A stretch of DNA of 64,000 nt from Haliea sp. (GTDB lineage Bacteria > Pseudomonadota > Gammaproteobacteria > Pseudomonadales > Halieaceae), in contig JADJAL010000062.1 of the NCBI GenBank assembly GCA_016704305.1, forward strand, positions 58,006 to 122,005, in the 5' to 3' direction. How positions within the stretch are numbered: the first letter of the stretch is position 1; each line of letters begins with the position of its first letter. Below are positions 46,804-56,199 of this stretch, in pieces. Position numbers and translations under genes: made by a program. The notes beneath the pieces were generated by a model. The model was not told the DNA's origin, did no database searches, and worked only from the letters and a program-made list of their open reading frames with translations.

Positions 46804-48303
46804 ATGCTGCGACTCACTGGAGTTCTAGCGGTTTCGGCAGTGTGCCTCTGGGGTTGCAGTTCGTCCAATGACAGCGTCTTTATCGACTCCCCAAAATTCG
46901 AAGACCCGCCATTTCTATCGAGTTCCGACGGGTCGCTCTCGCTGACTCTCGAATCTGCCGAATCACAGATTACCGTCGCCGGAAACACCGTCACCGCGCG
47001 CGTCTTCAACGGCGTGTACATCCCCCCCGTGTTTCGCCTGCAGCAGGGCGATACATTGCGCGTCAAGCAGGTGAATCGCCTCCCGAATCTGCCGGTCAAC
47101 CTGCATACGCATGGCGTGGTCACCACGCCACTTTTGAACGGCGACAACGTGTTCGTCGTGGTGGACCCTGAAGAGACCTTCGACACCGAGATACCGATCC
47201 CGCTGGCCCACTCCAGCGGCATGTTCTGGTACCACCCGCACGTGCATCCCTACGTGAACCAGGAAATAGCGCAGGGCATGTCGAGCGCGCTCATCATTGG
47301 CGACATCCTGGCGCCGTTTCCGGAACTGGCGAATATCACAGAGCGCGTGATGATCCTCAAAGACCTGAAGCTCGACGGCAACACCGTCGTCGACAACCCG
47401 GATCCGAGCGGGCCAACGCTGCGCACCATCAACGGCGTCTACCAACCGGAGATTGCGATCGCGCCCGGTGAGCTGCAGTTCTGGCGAATCGGCAATCTCG
47501 GCGCGAACATTTATTACGATCTGGTGATGCCGGGCGTTACCTTCCACGTGATCGCCGTCGACGGAAATCTACAGAACCAGGTAACCTCGACCGATGAACT
47601 CATCGTGCCACCGGGTGGTCGATACGAGGTGTTGGTGCGCGGACCGGATAAGCCGGGGAGCTACGTGCTGACAACCAAGGCCTTCAATACCGGTCCCAAC
47701 GGCGATGAGTATCCCGAGCAAGTGATGGGCAGGCTGATGGTCGCCGGTGAGCCGGTCACCGATCCTATCCCGCTGCCGACCGTGTTTCCCGAGCTCCCCG
47801 ACCTGCGTGCGGAATCGGTGGACAATGCCCGCACCGTCGTATTCAACGATACCGACGATCCAAACGTGTTCGTGATCGACAACCAGATATGGGATCGCGA
47901 TCGCATCGACCAGACCGTAATGCTCGGTAATCTCGAAGAATGGACCATCGAAAACGCCGCACAGGAATTGCACGTCTTCCACATCCACCAGGGGGATTTC
48001 CAGGTCACCGAAATCGACGGCGTGCCGCAGCCCTTCACGGGTTACCAGGATGTCGTGAGTTTGCCATCGGCAGCAGACGACGGCACGCCCAGCGTGGTGA
48101 AGTTCCTGTTGAAATTCGATCCGCCCATCATCGTCGGTGAATACGTCTATCACTGTCACATCGTGCAACACGAAGACCAGGGCATGATGGCGAACATACT
48201 GGTCGAGGATGCGCTGGCGCGGACAGTCAAGGCACAGGAGCCGCGCGACCTGATCGCCGAATCGCTTACCCCAGCGACGGGTAATTATTGGTGCGAGAGC
48301 TGA
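46804..48303 (+). CDS. multicopper oxidase, lipoprotein
   Basis: A 499 aa three-domain multicopper oxidase. The copper-site motifs are all present: NLHTHGV, FWYHPHVHP, HVFHIHQGDF and the final HCHIVQHEDQGMM, which combines the type 1 and trinuclear ligands with an axial Met. The start at 46804 gives a lipoprotein signal (VCLWGCSSS, lipobox Cys17) and follows AGAGGA; an upstream 34-codon extension overlaps the promoter and is rejected. Likely a periplasmic cuprous or phenol oxidase acting in copper tolerance, inferred from its neighbours. Confidence 0.9.
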   Translation: MLRLTGVLAVSAVCLWGCSSSNDSVFIDSPKFEDPPFLSSSDGSLSLTLESAESQITVAGNTVTARVFNGVYIPPVFRLQQGDTLRVKQVNRLPNLPVNLHTHGVVTTPLLNGDNVFVVVDPEETFDTEIPIPLAHSSGMFWYHPHVHPYVNQEIAQGMSSALIIGDILAPFPELANITERVMILKDLKLDGNTVVDNPDPSGPTLRTINGVYQPEIAIAPGELQFWRIGNLGANIYYDLVMPGVTFHVIAVDGNLQNQVTSTDELIVPPGGRYEVLVRGPDKPGSYVLTTKAFNTGPNGDEYPEQVMGRLMVAGEPVTDPIPLPTVFPELPDLRAESVDNARTVVFNDTDDPNVFVIDNQIWDRDRIDQTVMLGNLEEWTIENAAQELHVFHIHQGDFQVTEIDGVPQPFTGYQDVVSLPSAADDGTPSVVKFLLKFDPPIIVGEYVYHCHIVQHEDQGMMANILVEDALARTVKAQEPRDLIAESLTPATGNYWCES

Positions 48304-49037
48304 GTCGTGCGCGGGCGCGGTATACCGCGTTCGCGTTTTGCCTGTTGTTCAGCCTGGCGGCCTGTGAATCTGGACAACCGCCGGCTCAGGCCCCCAAAAA
48401 GGCTGCCACGCCAAGCGCGCCGGTCGACGCAGCCGACGCCCTGCAGCGTGATCGCGAATCACTCTATGCACTGGGCAGTTGGCTGGCGCGCAACCTCTCG
48501 GGAATCAAGCTCGAGGAGCAGGACATGGCTCCGATCGAGGCAGGGCTGCGGGATGCCTTGCTCAATCGACCACTGCAGGTCGACCCTATTGTCGTAGGCG
48601 AACGCGTACAGACATTCCTGAATCGCCGCCGCGCCCAGATGGCTGCGGAACAGAAAGCAGCAACCGCGTCTTTCGTCGAAGCGGCGAGGAACGAGCCCGG
48701 TGCACGTAAAACCGTCGGCGGCTTGATCTACCTGAGCCTCGTCGAAGGCACGGGTGCCTCGCCGCTATTCACCAGCCGCGTGAAATTGCGTTACCACGGC
48801 ATTCGCGCCGACGGCAGCAGTTTTGAGGACTCGGAAGGACGAGGCCGCGAGGGCGTGTTCAGCGTCAATGAGGTGATCCCATGCTGGATGGAGGCGCTGC
48901 AATTGATGCAGGTGGGCGGTAAAGCAAAGATCACCTGCACATCGGACCTGGCCTACGGAGATCGCGGCATCGGCGGGCGTGTACTGCCTGGCGCGCCACT
49001 GCAGTTCTGGTTGGAACTGATCGAGATACTGCCGTGA
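48291..49037 (+). CDS. FKBP-type peptidyl-prolyl isomerase, lipoprotein
   Basis: A 248 aa protein with a signal peptide ending in LAACESG (lipobox), an alpha-helical N-terminal dimerisation region (about 50-130) and a C-terminal FKBP domain with KLRYHGIRADGSSFEDS and SDLAYGDRG...PGAPLQFWLELIEIL. This is the Mip/FkpA-type arrangement. GTG 48291 lies inside the oxidase 3' end (13 base overlap); a TTG one codon earlier is an alternative. It probably folds periplasmic proteins of this operon. Confidence 0.85.
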   Translation: MRELSRARARYTAFAFCLLFSLAACESGQPPAQAPKKAATPSAPVDAADALQRDRESLYALGSWLARNLSGIKLEEQDMAPIEAGLRDALLNRPLQVDPIVVGERVQTFLNRRRAQMAAEQKAATASFVEAARNEPGARKTVGGLIYLSLVEGTGASPLFTSRVKLRYHGIRADGSSFEDSEGRGREGVFSVNEVIPCWMEALQLMQVGGKAKITCTSDLAYGDRGIGGRVLPGAPLQFWLELIEILP

Positions 49038-49852
49038 TCCGGCTGGTTGTCACGTTGCTGGTGCTGCTGGCTGGCTGCGGGCGAGGCACGCACGATGGCG
49101 TCGGTACGGTGATCGACGTGCGTACAGACCTGCACCAGATCATGCTCGATCACGATCCCATTGTCGGCCTGATGCCGGCGATGACCATGACATTCGACGT
49201 TGCAAACGCCGCATCATTGTCCGACATTCGCGTGGGAGACCGCATCCGCTTCGATTTGTTGGCCGATGGCGAGAAATTTCGCATCGTGTCGCTCGCAAAA
49301 ATCGAGGGCGAGCAGCGTGTGGATAATCTCCCACCCGGTTCGGGATTCGACGCGGTCATTCCCGAAGAAGACAAGGCGCCACCCTTTACACTGATTGACC
49401 AGGACGGCAATGAGCGATCGTTGGACGCGCTGCGCGGTTCCGCTGTCCTGCTCGATTTTGTGTACACGCAATGCAATGGACCGTGCCCGGTGTCCACCAG
49501 CGCGCGCGTGCAACTGCAGAAGAGCCTGCCCGACGATATTCGCCAACGGTTGCACATGGTGTCGATAAGCCTCGACCCTGAGCGCGATACACCGGACGAG
49601 ATGCGGCGCTACGCGCTGGAGCGCGGCGCGGACCTCGCACAGTGGTCGTTTCTCACGGGAGATTCCGACAAGGTCGAAAGCGTGTTGCGCAGTTACGGCG
49701 TCGGCGTTGTCAGGGAAGCAGGCGGCAACATCCAACACGTGGTGGTGTCGTTTCTGATCGATCCCCAGGGGCGCATCACGCGGCGCTACTTCGGCCTCGA
49801 TCACGACACCAGTGATTACATCCGTGATCTTTCTGCAGCGGTGCGCGGCTGA
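49034..49852 (+). CDS. SCO1-like copper chaperone with N-terminal CusF-like domain
   Basis: A 272 aa predicted lipoprotein (VLLAGCGRG). Residues 25-95 resemble the CusF-like copper-binding fold, with LDHDPIVGLMPAMTMTFDV as the copper-site strand. The C-terminal thioredoxin-like domain carries YTQCNGPCPVS (CxxxC) and a later His in QHVVVSF, the SCO/SenC copper site. GTG 49034 overlaps the FKBP stop (GTGA). It should deliver or scavenge copper in the periplasm, supporting the neighbouring oxidase. Confidence 0.9.
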   Translation: MIRLVVTLLVLLAGCGRGTHDGVGTVIDVRTDLHQIMLDHDPIVGLMPAMTMTFDVANAASLSDIRVGDRIRFDLLADGEKFRIVSLAKIEGEQRVDNLPPGSGFDAVIPEEDKAPPFTLIDQDGNERSLDALRGSAVLLDFVYTQCNGPCPVSTSARVQLQKSLPDDIRQRLHMVSISLDPERDTPDEMRRYALERGADLAQWSFLTGDSDKVESVLRSYGVGVVREAGGNIQHVVVSFLIDPQGRITRRYFGLDHDTSDYIRDLSAAVRG

Positions 49853-49878
49853 CCTTCATCGTCATCGCCCTGCAAGGC

Positions 49879-52092
49879 CTACCAATCCATCTGCACCGAC
49901 ACCCCGAAGCGACGCTTGTAGGTGTAAGGGAGAATATGCGCCGCCTCAACACCGACGGTTTCCTGCCCGCCGATGGTCGCGACATGGAACTGGTCGAACA
50001 GGTTCTGCACATAGAACTGTATCCGATAACCCCCGTCGCGCGCCGCGATGCCGGTGTACAGGTCGAACGTGTTGTACGGGTCGCCCACCAGCAGCGGATT
50101 GTTGGCGGTATCGAACTGCACCTCGTCGCGGTAGAACACATTGAGGCTGGCGAAGCCGTCGAAGGGCATGGACGGCACCGGGATGTAATAGGTTCCGGCC
50201 AGGTAGGTGGACCACTTCGGCGAGTTGGGCATGCGGGCGCCGGAGAGGTCCTGCGTGCCGTTGACGCAGCCCTGCGCTTCGGTCTGGCGCGCGTAACACG
50301 GCGCGTCCGGCCAGTCGGAGAAAATCGCGTCGGTGTAGGCTAGCGAACCTTGTATTTCGAAGTTTTCCGCCACTTGTGCATTCACCTCCAGCTCCACGCC
50401 CTGCGTTTCCAGCTCACCCGCGTTGGTGAGGAAAAAAATCGGCGGGAACGCGCCCGCGACCTGGGCCGATGCCTGGAAATCCTTGAAGGTGCTGTAATAC
50501 GCGGCGCCATTCACGCGCAACCGGTTGTCGAACCACTGCGACTTGATGCCCACCTCGTAACTGCTGGGAATTTCCGGATCGACAAACACATTGCCGCTGG
50601 AGGGCCCTGAGGGCAGGGAATTGGAACCCGGCCCTTTATAGCCTTTGGCATAGCTGGCGTAGACCATCGCATCCTCGGCGATGTCTTGCTCGACCATCAC
50701 GCGCCAGGAGCCGGCCTGGTCGTTGTCCTTCTCGTCGATGGAACCGGGCGGGGCTTCGGGTGCCGTGCCGGGCAGCGCCTCTACCGTCTGTTTATGGCCC
50801 AACTCGTCGAAATTGTAGCGCGCGCCCAGTGAGAGGCGGCTGCGATCGGTGATATTCCAGGTCGCCTGCCCGAACGCCGCAGTGCTCTCATTATCGGTCT
50901 TGCCGGCATCGAAAATGGACAGCGCACCGGCGGGCGCCAGATCAATGCCCTGCAGGTCGATGTAGCGGTAAAACGTGCGATCGCTCTTCTTGTAGAAATA
51001 GTACAGGCCAGCCACATAGGTAATCGTGCCCTCGGCCGGCGAGGTTAGGCGCAGCTCCTGCGTGTACTGATCGTACTTCTCGAAACTGTCGTTCAGCGGG
51101 AGCGCGGTGCGGGTGTAAGTATCAGCGCGGGCGGCGCCATACACGTTCTCATTGGTGTACGCGGAAATCGAGGTGAGCAGGAAATCGCCGAGCGAGTAAT
51201 TCACTTCCAGGCTGTAGATGTCGACTTTGGTATCGCCCACGGAGGTATCGTTATCCAATACGGTGTCGTTCTTCGGCCCTACCGCACCGCCCTCACGGTC
51301 GACGACGCTGCCCGCCGCTACCTGGCGCAGCGCGGCGACGCAGCAGGTGTGATCGCGTTTGACATGCGTGTACGCGAGCTGCGCGTCGAGTTCTTCCGTC
51401 ACCAGCCAGCGCAGCTTGCCGCGCCCGCCCCATTCGTCGCGGTCGTTGAAATCGTCGCCGCCGGGGTATTCGTTTTCGATGATGGGATCGCTGCTATTGC
51501 GGTACATGGAGATGCGCCCCAGCAATGTGTCCTCCACCAGCGGGCCGGATACGTAGCCAAAGAGGTTCACCAGGTTGTCGCTGCCGTAGGCGGTGCGAAA
51601 CCCCGTCGCCAGTTCCGGTGTGGGGTTGTAGGTGGTGATGTTCAACAAGCCCGCGCTCGCATTCTTGCCGAACAACATGCCCTGCGGGCCGCGCAGCACC
51701 TCGACGCGTTCCACGTCGCTGAAATCCAGCACCGAGCCGGACAAACTGCCCGACGCGACATTGTCCACCACGGTGCCCACGGACAAATCTACCGAGCGAC
51801 TGAAACTGTTGGTGCCGATGCCGCGAATCAGGATGTTGCGCCCGGCATCGCTGGTGCTTTCGGCGAAGGTGAAGCCAGGCACCAGGCGCGACAGGTCGGC
51901 AATCTGCGTTTTGTTCAGCGCCGCCAGCTCGGCGCCGCCCACTACCGCGATGGAGATGGCCACGTCCTGCAGGCTCTCGGAGCGCTTCTGGGCCGTCACG
52001 ACGACCTCCTCCAACTGCTGCGCCTGCGCGACCAACGGTGGAAGTGTGAACAGCAGGCAGCCAAGGAAACGGGCCAGGCGGAAGATCATCAT
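49879..52092 (-). CDS. TonB-dependent outer-membrane receptor
   Basis: A 737 aa receptor: signal peptide (cleaved after VAQA), TonB box region (LEEVVVTAQKRSES), a plug domain with VLRGPQGMLFGKNASAGLLNI, and a long beta barrel ending in YTYKRRFGVSVQMDW with the terminal aromatic residue. The plug and barrel are complete. Ligand unknown: siderophore, vitamin B12 or plant- or algal-derived compounds are all possible. It is convergent with the SCO gene, 26 bp apart. A similar 3' end is fossilised at 40623-40667. Confidence 0.93.
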   Translation of the reverse strand: MMIFRLARFLGCLLFTLPPLVAQAQQLEEVVVTAQKRSESLQDVAISIAVVGGAELAALNKTQIADLSRLVPGFTFAESTSDAGRNILIRGIGTNSFSRSVDLSVGTVVDNVASGSLSGSVLDFSDVERVEVLRGPQGMLFGKNASAGLLNITTYNPTPELATGFRTAYGSDNLVNLFGYVSGPLVEDTLLGRISMYRNSSDPIIENEYPGGDDFNDRDEWGGRGKLRWLVTEELDAQLAYTHVKRDHTCCVAALRQVAAGSVVDREGGAVGPKNDTVLDNDTSVGDTKVDIYSLEVNYSLGDFLLTSISAYTNENVYGAARADTYTRTALPLNDSFEKYDQYTQELRLTSPAEGTITYVAGLYYFYKKSDRTFYRYIDLQGIDLAPAGALSIFDAGKTDNESTAAFGQATWNITDRSRLSLGARYNFDELGHKQTVEALPGTAPEAPPGSIDEKDNDQAGSWRVMVEQDIAEDAMVYASYAKGYKGPGSNSLPSGPSSGNVFVDPEIPSSYEVGIKSQWFDNRLRVNGAAYYSTFKDFQASAQVAGAFPPIFFLTNAGELETQGVELEVNAQVAENFEIQGSLAYTDAIFSDWPDAPCYARQTEAQGCVNGTQDLSGARMPNSPKWSTYLAGTYYIPVPSMPFDGFASLNVFYRDEVQFDTANNPLLVGDPYNTFDLYTGIAARDGGYRIQFYVQNLFDQFHVATIGGQETVGVEAAHILPYTYKRRFGVSVQMDW

Positions 52093-52407
52093 TGTTCGTC
52101 CTTTATTATTGGGTTGGGCTGGGATAGCAGCACCGGTTATGTATTTTCAACACCGTTACACTTTTATCAAGGTTCGCAGGCGTACGCAATGATGAGGGCA
52201 AGTACGGCAGGCGCATCCTCAAGCCGAGTGGTGATTACCTGCTGTGGGCGAGGATCGGCAGCAGAGGAAGTAGCAGCATGAATAATCCCCCCAAACGGCT
52301 AAAGCTGCGGATTGACGCGCATTGCTATCGTTGGGCTGCTGTGTGGTTGCAACGCCGAACATCGACTGCATCACAGCCGCCAGTGTTCGCGGTTCGTATT
52401 GAATTCT
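52093..52407. other. receptor upstream region
   Basis: About 315 bases between the receptor start and the end of the downstream VOC gene. A 63-codon plus-strand frame (52278 on) has an apparent ribosome site but runs into the VOC gene and has no recognisable protein; I do not call it. The receptor promoter should be here. Confidence 0.45.
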
Positions 52408-52800
52408 TTACGCGGCTTGCTCGCCGAGCTGAAAATTCAGCTCCACCGCCGTGCCGGCCGGATCAGTGAGGAATAACTGCAACTGCCGAACCTCCTTGTT
52501 CTCAAGCTCGCCATAGGGGATCGCGTATTCCTTGAGGCGGGCGCGGATGGCATCCAGGTCCGTGCAGCGCAGCGCGACATGATCAAAGAAGCCTGATTTT
52601 TTGCTGTCCCTGCCGCCGTCCTCGATCAGGTGGAGTAGGGGATGATCCCCGGCATACAGCCAGTAACCGCCGATGCCGAAATTCGGTCGGTAGCCTTTCT
52701 CCAGGCCGAGCACCTTGTGATAAAACTCAGCGACGTCTTCCAGCACTGCCATCGGGGCGGCCAGGCTGTAGTGGTGAAGATGGACGGTTTCCTGCTGCAT
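52408..52800 (-). CDS. VOC-family protein
   Basis: A 130 aa single-domain vicinal-oxygen-chelate protein: HHYSLAAP at the start, HPLLHLIEDGG and FFDHVALRC in the middle (metal His candidates), and LTDPAGTAVELNF at the end holding the Glu. GGGAG nine bases upstream supports ATG 52800. It resembles glyoxalase or fosfomycin-resistance-type enzymes but lacks their diagnostic residues. The reaction is unknown. Confidence 0.8.
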   Translation of the reverse strand: MQQETVHLHHYSLAAPMAVLEDVAEFYHKVLGLEKGYRPNFGIGGYWLYAGDHPLLHLIEDGGRDSKKSGFFDHVALRCTDLDAIRARLKEYAIPYGELENKEVRQLQLFLTDPAGTAVELNFQLGEQAA

Positions 52801-52845
52801 TTTTAGTCTCCCTGAAATTCTGTGTCGAATTGTGATCAGGAGGTG

Positions 52846-53061
52846 TTAGCCACCCTGGTTGCTGTCGGCTGACGCCCAATTTCTCGCGGCAAGCTGGTTC
52901 AGCGCGTCAACTATGATCTGCACGTCTGCAGTATTTTCCTCAGTTTGTGGCAAATCCAACTCAAATGAACCTTCCAACAAGGCTTGCCCTGCCTCCGTCA
53001 CAGCGTAGATGTGATAGTTCCACGACGCGGATGTCTGATACTCCCATTCTATGTGTACCAT
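52846..53061 (-). CDS. small hypothetical protein
   Basis: A 71 aa soluble acidic protein (MVHIEWEYQTSASWNYHIYAVTEAGQ...). AGGAG lies about eight bases upstream of ATG 53061; a 25-codon longer frame lacks such a site. No known domain. It may be co-transcribed with the VOC gene 45 bp downstream. Confidence 0.55.
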   Translation of the reverse strand: MVHIEWEYQTSASWNYHIYAVTEAGQALLEGSFELDLPQTEENTADVQIIVDALNQLAARNWASADSNQGG

Positions 53062-53380
53062 TGATCTCACTCCTATCGGTGGCGCACGCTGTGTATCGTG
53101 CCCGGGGACGTTAGTAGTATATCCATCGTAGTACATGTTCTCCGCACTTTTCGCTTGTACTTGTGAGAACGTCTGCTATACCTATTTTGAAGTCACCCAT
53201 TAGTGCCATGTTTAGAGCTAAGCTCTGGATATCCTTCAGCTGAGTCTGAGTCTGAGTCGGGATTATCTACATGTAACCAATCTTCCCATTTCAAAGCTTG
53301 ATACAAAAAAAATCGCAGTTGTCGCTACACCCGGTCCACGTTTGCAGGAGAGGAAAATCACACAACGTTAAGGAGGTTAT

Positions 53381-54319
53381 ATGGCGCATGTAACAGTTCG
53401 ATACGAAATGTTTCTTCCCGCTGGCCACCACCGGCAACCCAGAAACGCGGACGCATTGCTGGATCTTGCCCCCGCCGCAGGTGCGGATGTTCCCAATCCT
53501 GGCAGTTATACACCCCCGTTCTTTCCCCAACTCCCCTATACGATAAGTGCCGGCAGCGGATTGGCTCAATTGATGTTCTGGAGCGTGACTGATGGCACTA
53601 CTGGTGAAGTCAAGCCGCCTTCAGCGCTAACCCAGACAGTAGGCTCCTTGCCTTTGCAAATTGGCGCGTGGTACTACCCGGTGACAGGCCCCGGCGGTGG
53701 TGGCGGCGGCACGGCGATCATTGTGGATGCATTTTCGGCAAAACTGGGCGGCTTTATCGATGACACCTTCGTGGATGTCACCAGTCATCCATCCCTGACC
53801 TCAAATGCCAACGTTGTCGGAGTGGTGCCTACAACTGCAGCCGAGATCTTGAAGGCGAAAACCAATGTGGTATCCACGACAGAACCTTTCCGTCAATGGG
53901 TCAGGAACAGTCAGCCGAAGCTGGTGGGTGATAGCACGCTCAATGTTGCAAAGGGCGGCACTGGTATCGCGGTGGCTATCTATCAAAACAAGGAACCGCC
54001 AAACCGTCCTGACTTGGGCGGGTGGGTAGAATACGATCCCTTCTGGTGGATAAAAACGCATGGCGGGCTGACAGATCCCAATCCCCCCGATTGGTTGGTA
54101 CAGCTACACCCGCTGTTCTCGCTTGCACTCGCAAACAAGGGAATGACAAACGAGTTGCAGGTTCAGGCACTTGAATTGGGGCTGAAGCAATTGAGTGCAG
54201 TCAGCAGCGCAGTGAAGGCAGAAATACGCGCGTTGCAGGCGGCGAAAACGGCAACTGCCAAAACGGCAAGCGCCAAAGCGGCGAGTGCCAAACCTGCAAG
54301 CACCAAAACGACCAAGTGA
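53381..54319 (+). CDS. hypothetical protein with Ala/Lys/Thr-rich histone-like tail
   Basis: A 312 aa protein preceded by a near-perfect AAGGAGG site. It has no signal peptide. The N-terminal part (MAHVTVRYEMFLPAGHH) and a Gly-rich loop (GPGGGGGG, near 105) lead into a compact domain to about residue 285; the last 30 residues are a tandem run of Lys-Thr/Ala-Ser-Ala-Lys units like bacterial histone H1-type tails. It may bind nucleic acid or polyanion; this is inference. A strong terminator follows. No family recognised. Confidence 0.7.
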   Translation: MAHVTVRYEMFLPAGHHRQPRNADALLDLAPAAGADVPNPGSYTPPFFPQLPYTISAGSGLAQLMFWSVTDGTTGEVKPPSALTQTVGSLPLQIGAWYYPVTGPGGGGGGTAIIVDAFSAKLGGFIDDTFVDVTSHPSLTSNANVVGVVPTTAAEILKAKTNVVSTTEPFRQWVRNSQPKLVGDSTLNVAKGGTGIAVAIYQNKEPPNRPDLGGWVEYDPFWWIKTHGGLTDPNPPDWLVQLHPLFSLALANKGMTNELQVQALELGLKQLSAVSSAVKAEIRALQAAKTATAKTASAKAASAKPASTKTTK

Positions 54320-54331
54320 TATAAGCAATTG

Positions 54332-54360
54332 GGGGTCGAATCCAGGCCGGATTCGACCCC
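54332..54360 (+). terminator. 12 bp hairpin terminator
   Basis: GGGGTCGAATCC (54332-54343) pairs perfectly with GGATTCGACCCC (54349-54360) around a five-base loop, 13 bases after the stop codon of the histone-tailed protein. The T-tract is weak. Confidence 0.7.
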
Positions 54361-54488
54361 TCATTCCTGCCCGGATTATTCTGCCCCGGATTTTTTCCAA
54401 CTCTCCTGTCAAAGCCGCACATAAAACCCGTTAGTATCTGATTGATGCTGATGTCGCCTGGTATCACGGGCTGCTGGAGTTTTCGTTC

Positions 54489-56169
54489 ATGAATAATCAA
54501 ACTGCTGATTTGTGTTGTGCCGTTCCTGTTTGCGCACATGGCGGGCGCAAAACCCAATCCCAGCCGAACATCCTGCTGCTGATGGCGGAAGACATGAGCC
54601 CCAGGGTGGGCGCCTTCGGCGACGCTGTGGCCGTCACGCCCAACCTCGATGCGCTCGCTGCCGAAGGCGTGCGCTATACCAATACCTTCACGACGGCGGG
54701 CGTCTGCGCGCCGAGCCGGGCCGCGCATATCCTCGGCATGCACCAGATATCCACCGGCACGCAACACATGCGCAGCAGTTCCCGGCCCGAGGGCGGCTAT
54801 TACTCGGTGCCGCCCCAGAACGCGAAGGCGTATCCGGAGTTGTTGCGCGCGGCGGGCTACTACACCTACACGGATGACAAGCTGGACTACCAGTTCAGCT
54901 CGCCGTTCGCGCACAGCGGGCCGGGCACGATCTGGAACCTTGAGGGCGCTGCAGCCACCGACTGGGACAAGAGGGCGCCCGGGCAACCGTTCTTTGGCTT
55001 TGTCAGTTTTTTCGTGACGCATGAAAGCGGCGTGTTCTCCCACTGGGCACGATGCCGCTAAGCGCGATGCACGCTGCGATGCAGCTGATGCGGTGGTACA
55101 GCCTGACGCTGCAGTGCCGGAGGTTGTCCTCCCGCAAGACATTGCCGTGCCGCCTTACTACCCCGATACCGCGACCGTGCGCGCGGACATCGCGCGCCAC
55201 TACAACAATATCGCCTACATGGACGCACAGGTCGGTGCCATCCTGAAGCAACTGGATGCAGCGGGCCTCGCCGACTCGACGATTGTGATATGGACCACGG
55301 ACCACGGCGACGGCCTGCCGCGCGCCAAACGCGAGCTGTTCGATTCCGGCATCAAGGTGCCGATGATCATCCGCTGGCCGGAGGCGTTTCGCCCTGCCGG
55401 TGTAACGCCCGGTGCGCTGGACGAGCGATTGATCAGCTTTGTCGATCTGGCTCCCACGATTTTGTCGCTGGCTTCAGTACAGGTGCCGTCCAATATGCAG
55501 GGCCGGGCTTTTGAGGGGAGCAGGGTCGCAAGCAGTGCAGCGCCCAACACCAACACCTATATCTACGCCTCGCGTGACCGCATCGATGAGCGGATGGACC
55601 GGCAGCGCGCCGTGCGCGATTCGCGCTTCAAATACATCCGCAGCTGGTACCCAAACGTCGCCGGCGGTGACGATCTTGCATACCGCAACAACATCGACAT
55701 GGTGCGCGAGATGCGCGCGCTGTTCGACGCCGGGCAGTTGAATGCGGTGCAGCGCCAGTGGTATGAGCCGCCTGGCGAGGAGCGCTTGTTCGACCTGCAA
55801 CTCGACCCGTTCGAGCTACACGATGTGAGCCGCGACCCGAAGTACCAGAGCGAGCTGCAACGTATGCGCGCTGCGCTGGATGCATGGCTGGCATACGTCG
55901 ACGACTGGAGCGAGGAGCCGGAATCGGCTATGGTCGCGGGATTTGAGCCGGACGGCGAGCGGCAGGTAACGCCTGCGCCGACACCGTCGGTGCGCGACGG
56001 CCTGCTGGTGGTTACGCCCGACGCCGCCGGACATTCACTGGAATACCGCGTCGATGACGGCGATTGGCAGCTCTACGTCGGGCCCGTCAGCGTCGATAAC
56101 AATCAGGATATCGAAGCCAGGGCCGTGCGCTACGGTTGGGAGGAGAGTGAAATTGTCAGTGGTCCATAG
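54489..56169 (+). pseudogene. sulfatase broken by several frameshifts
   Basis: An arylsulfatase-type gene. The formylglycine site is intact as GVCAPSRAA (C-x-P-S-R), PNILLLMAEDMSP carries the first metal Asp and TTDHGDGLPRAKRELF is the C-terminal metal block; VPPYYPDTATVRADIARHY is a family segment. The frame breaks near 55050, between THESGVFSHW and the rest. The signal peptide is also off-frame: KLLICVVPFLFAHMAGAKPNP reads in the neighbouring frame after ATG 54489 and rejoins near 54560. Three indels together would restore a ~560 aa secreted enzyme. It precedes the DUF3604 gene by about 30 bp. Confidence 0.8.
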
Positions 56170-56199
56170 TTCGCCCAGAAGAAGCAGATTCACGCAGGA

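Noticed and set aside
53240..53262. Short (TGAGTC)3 direct repeat
   Set aside because: Too short to separate from chance; no gene or site around it.
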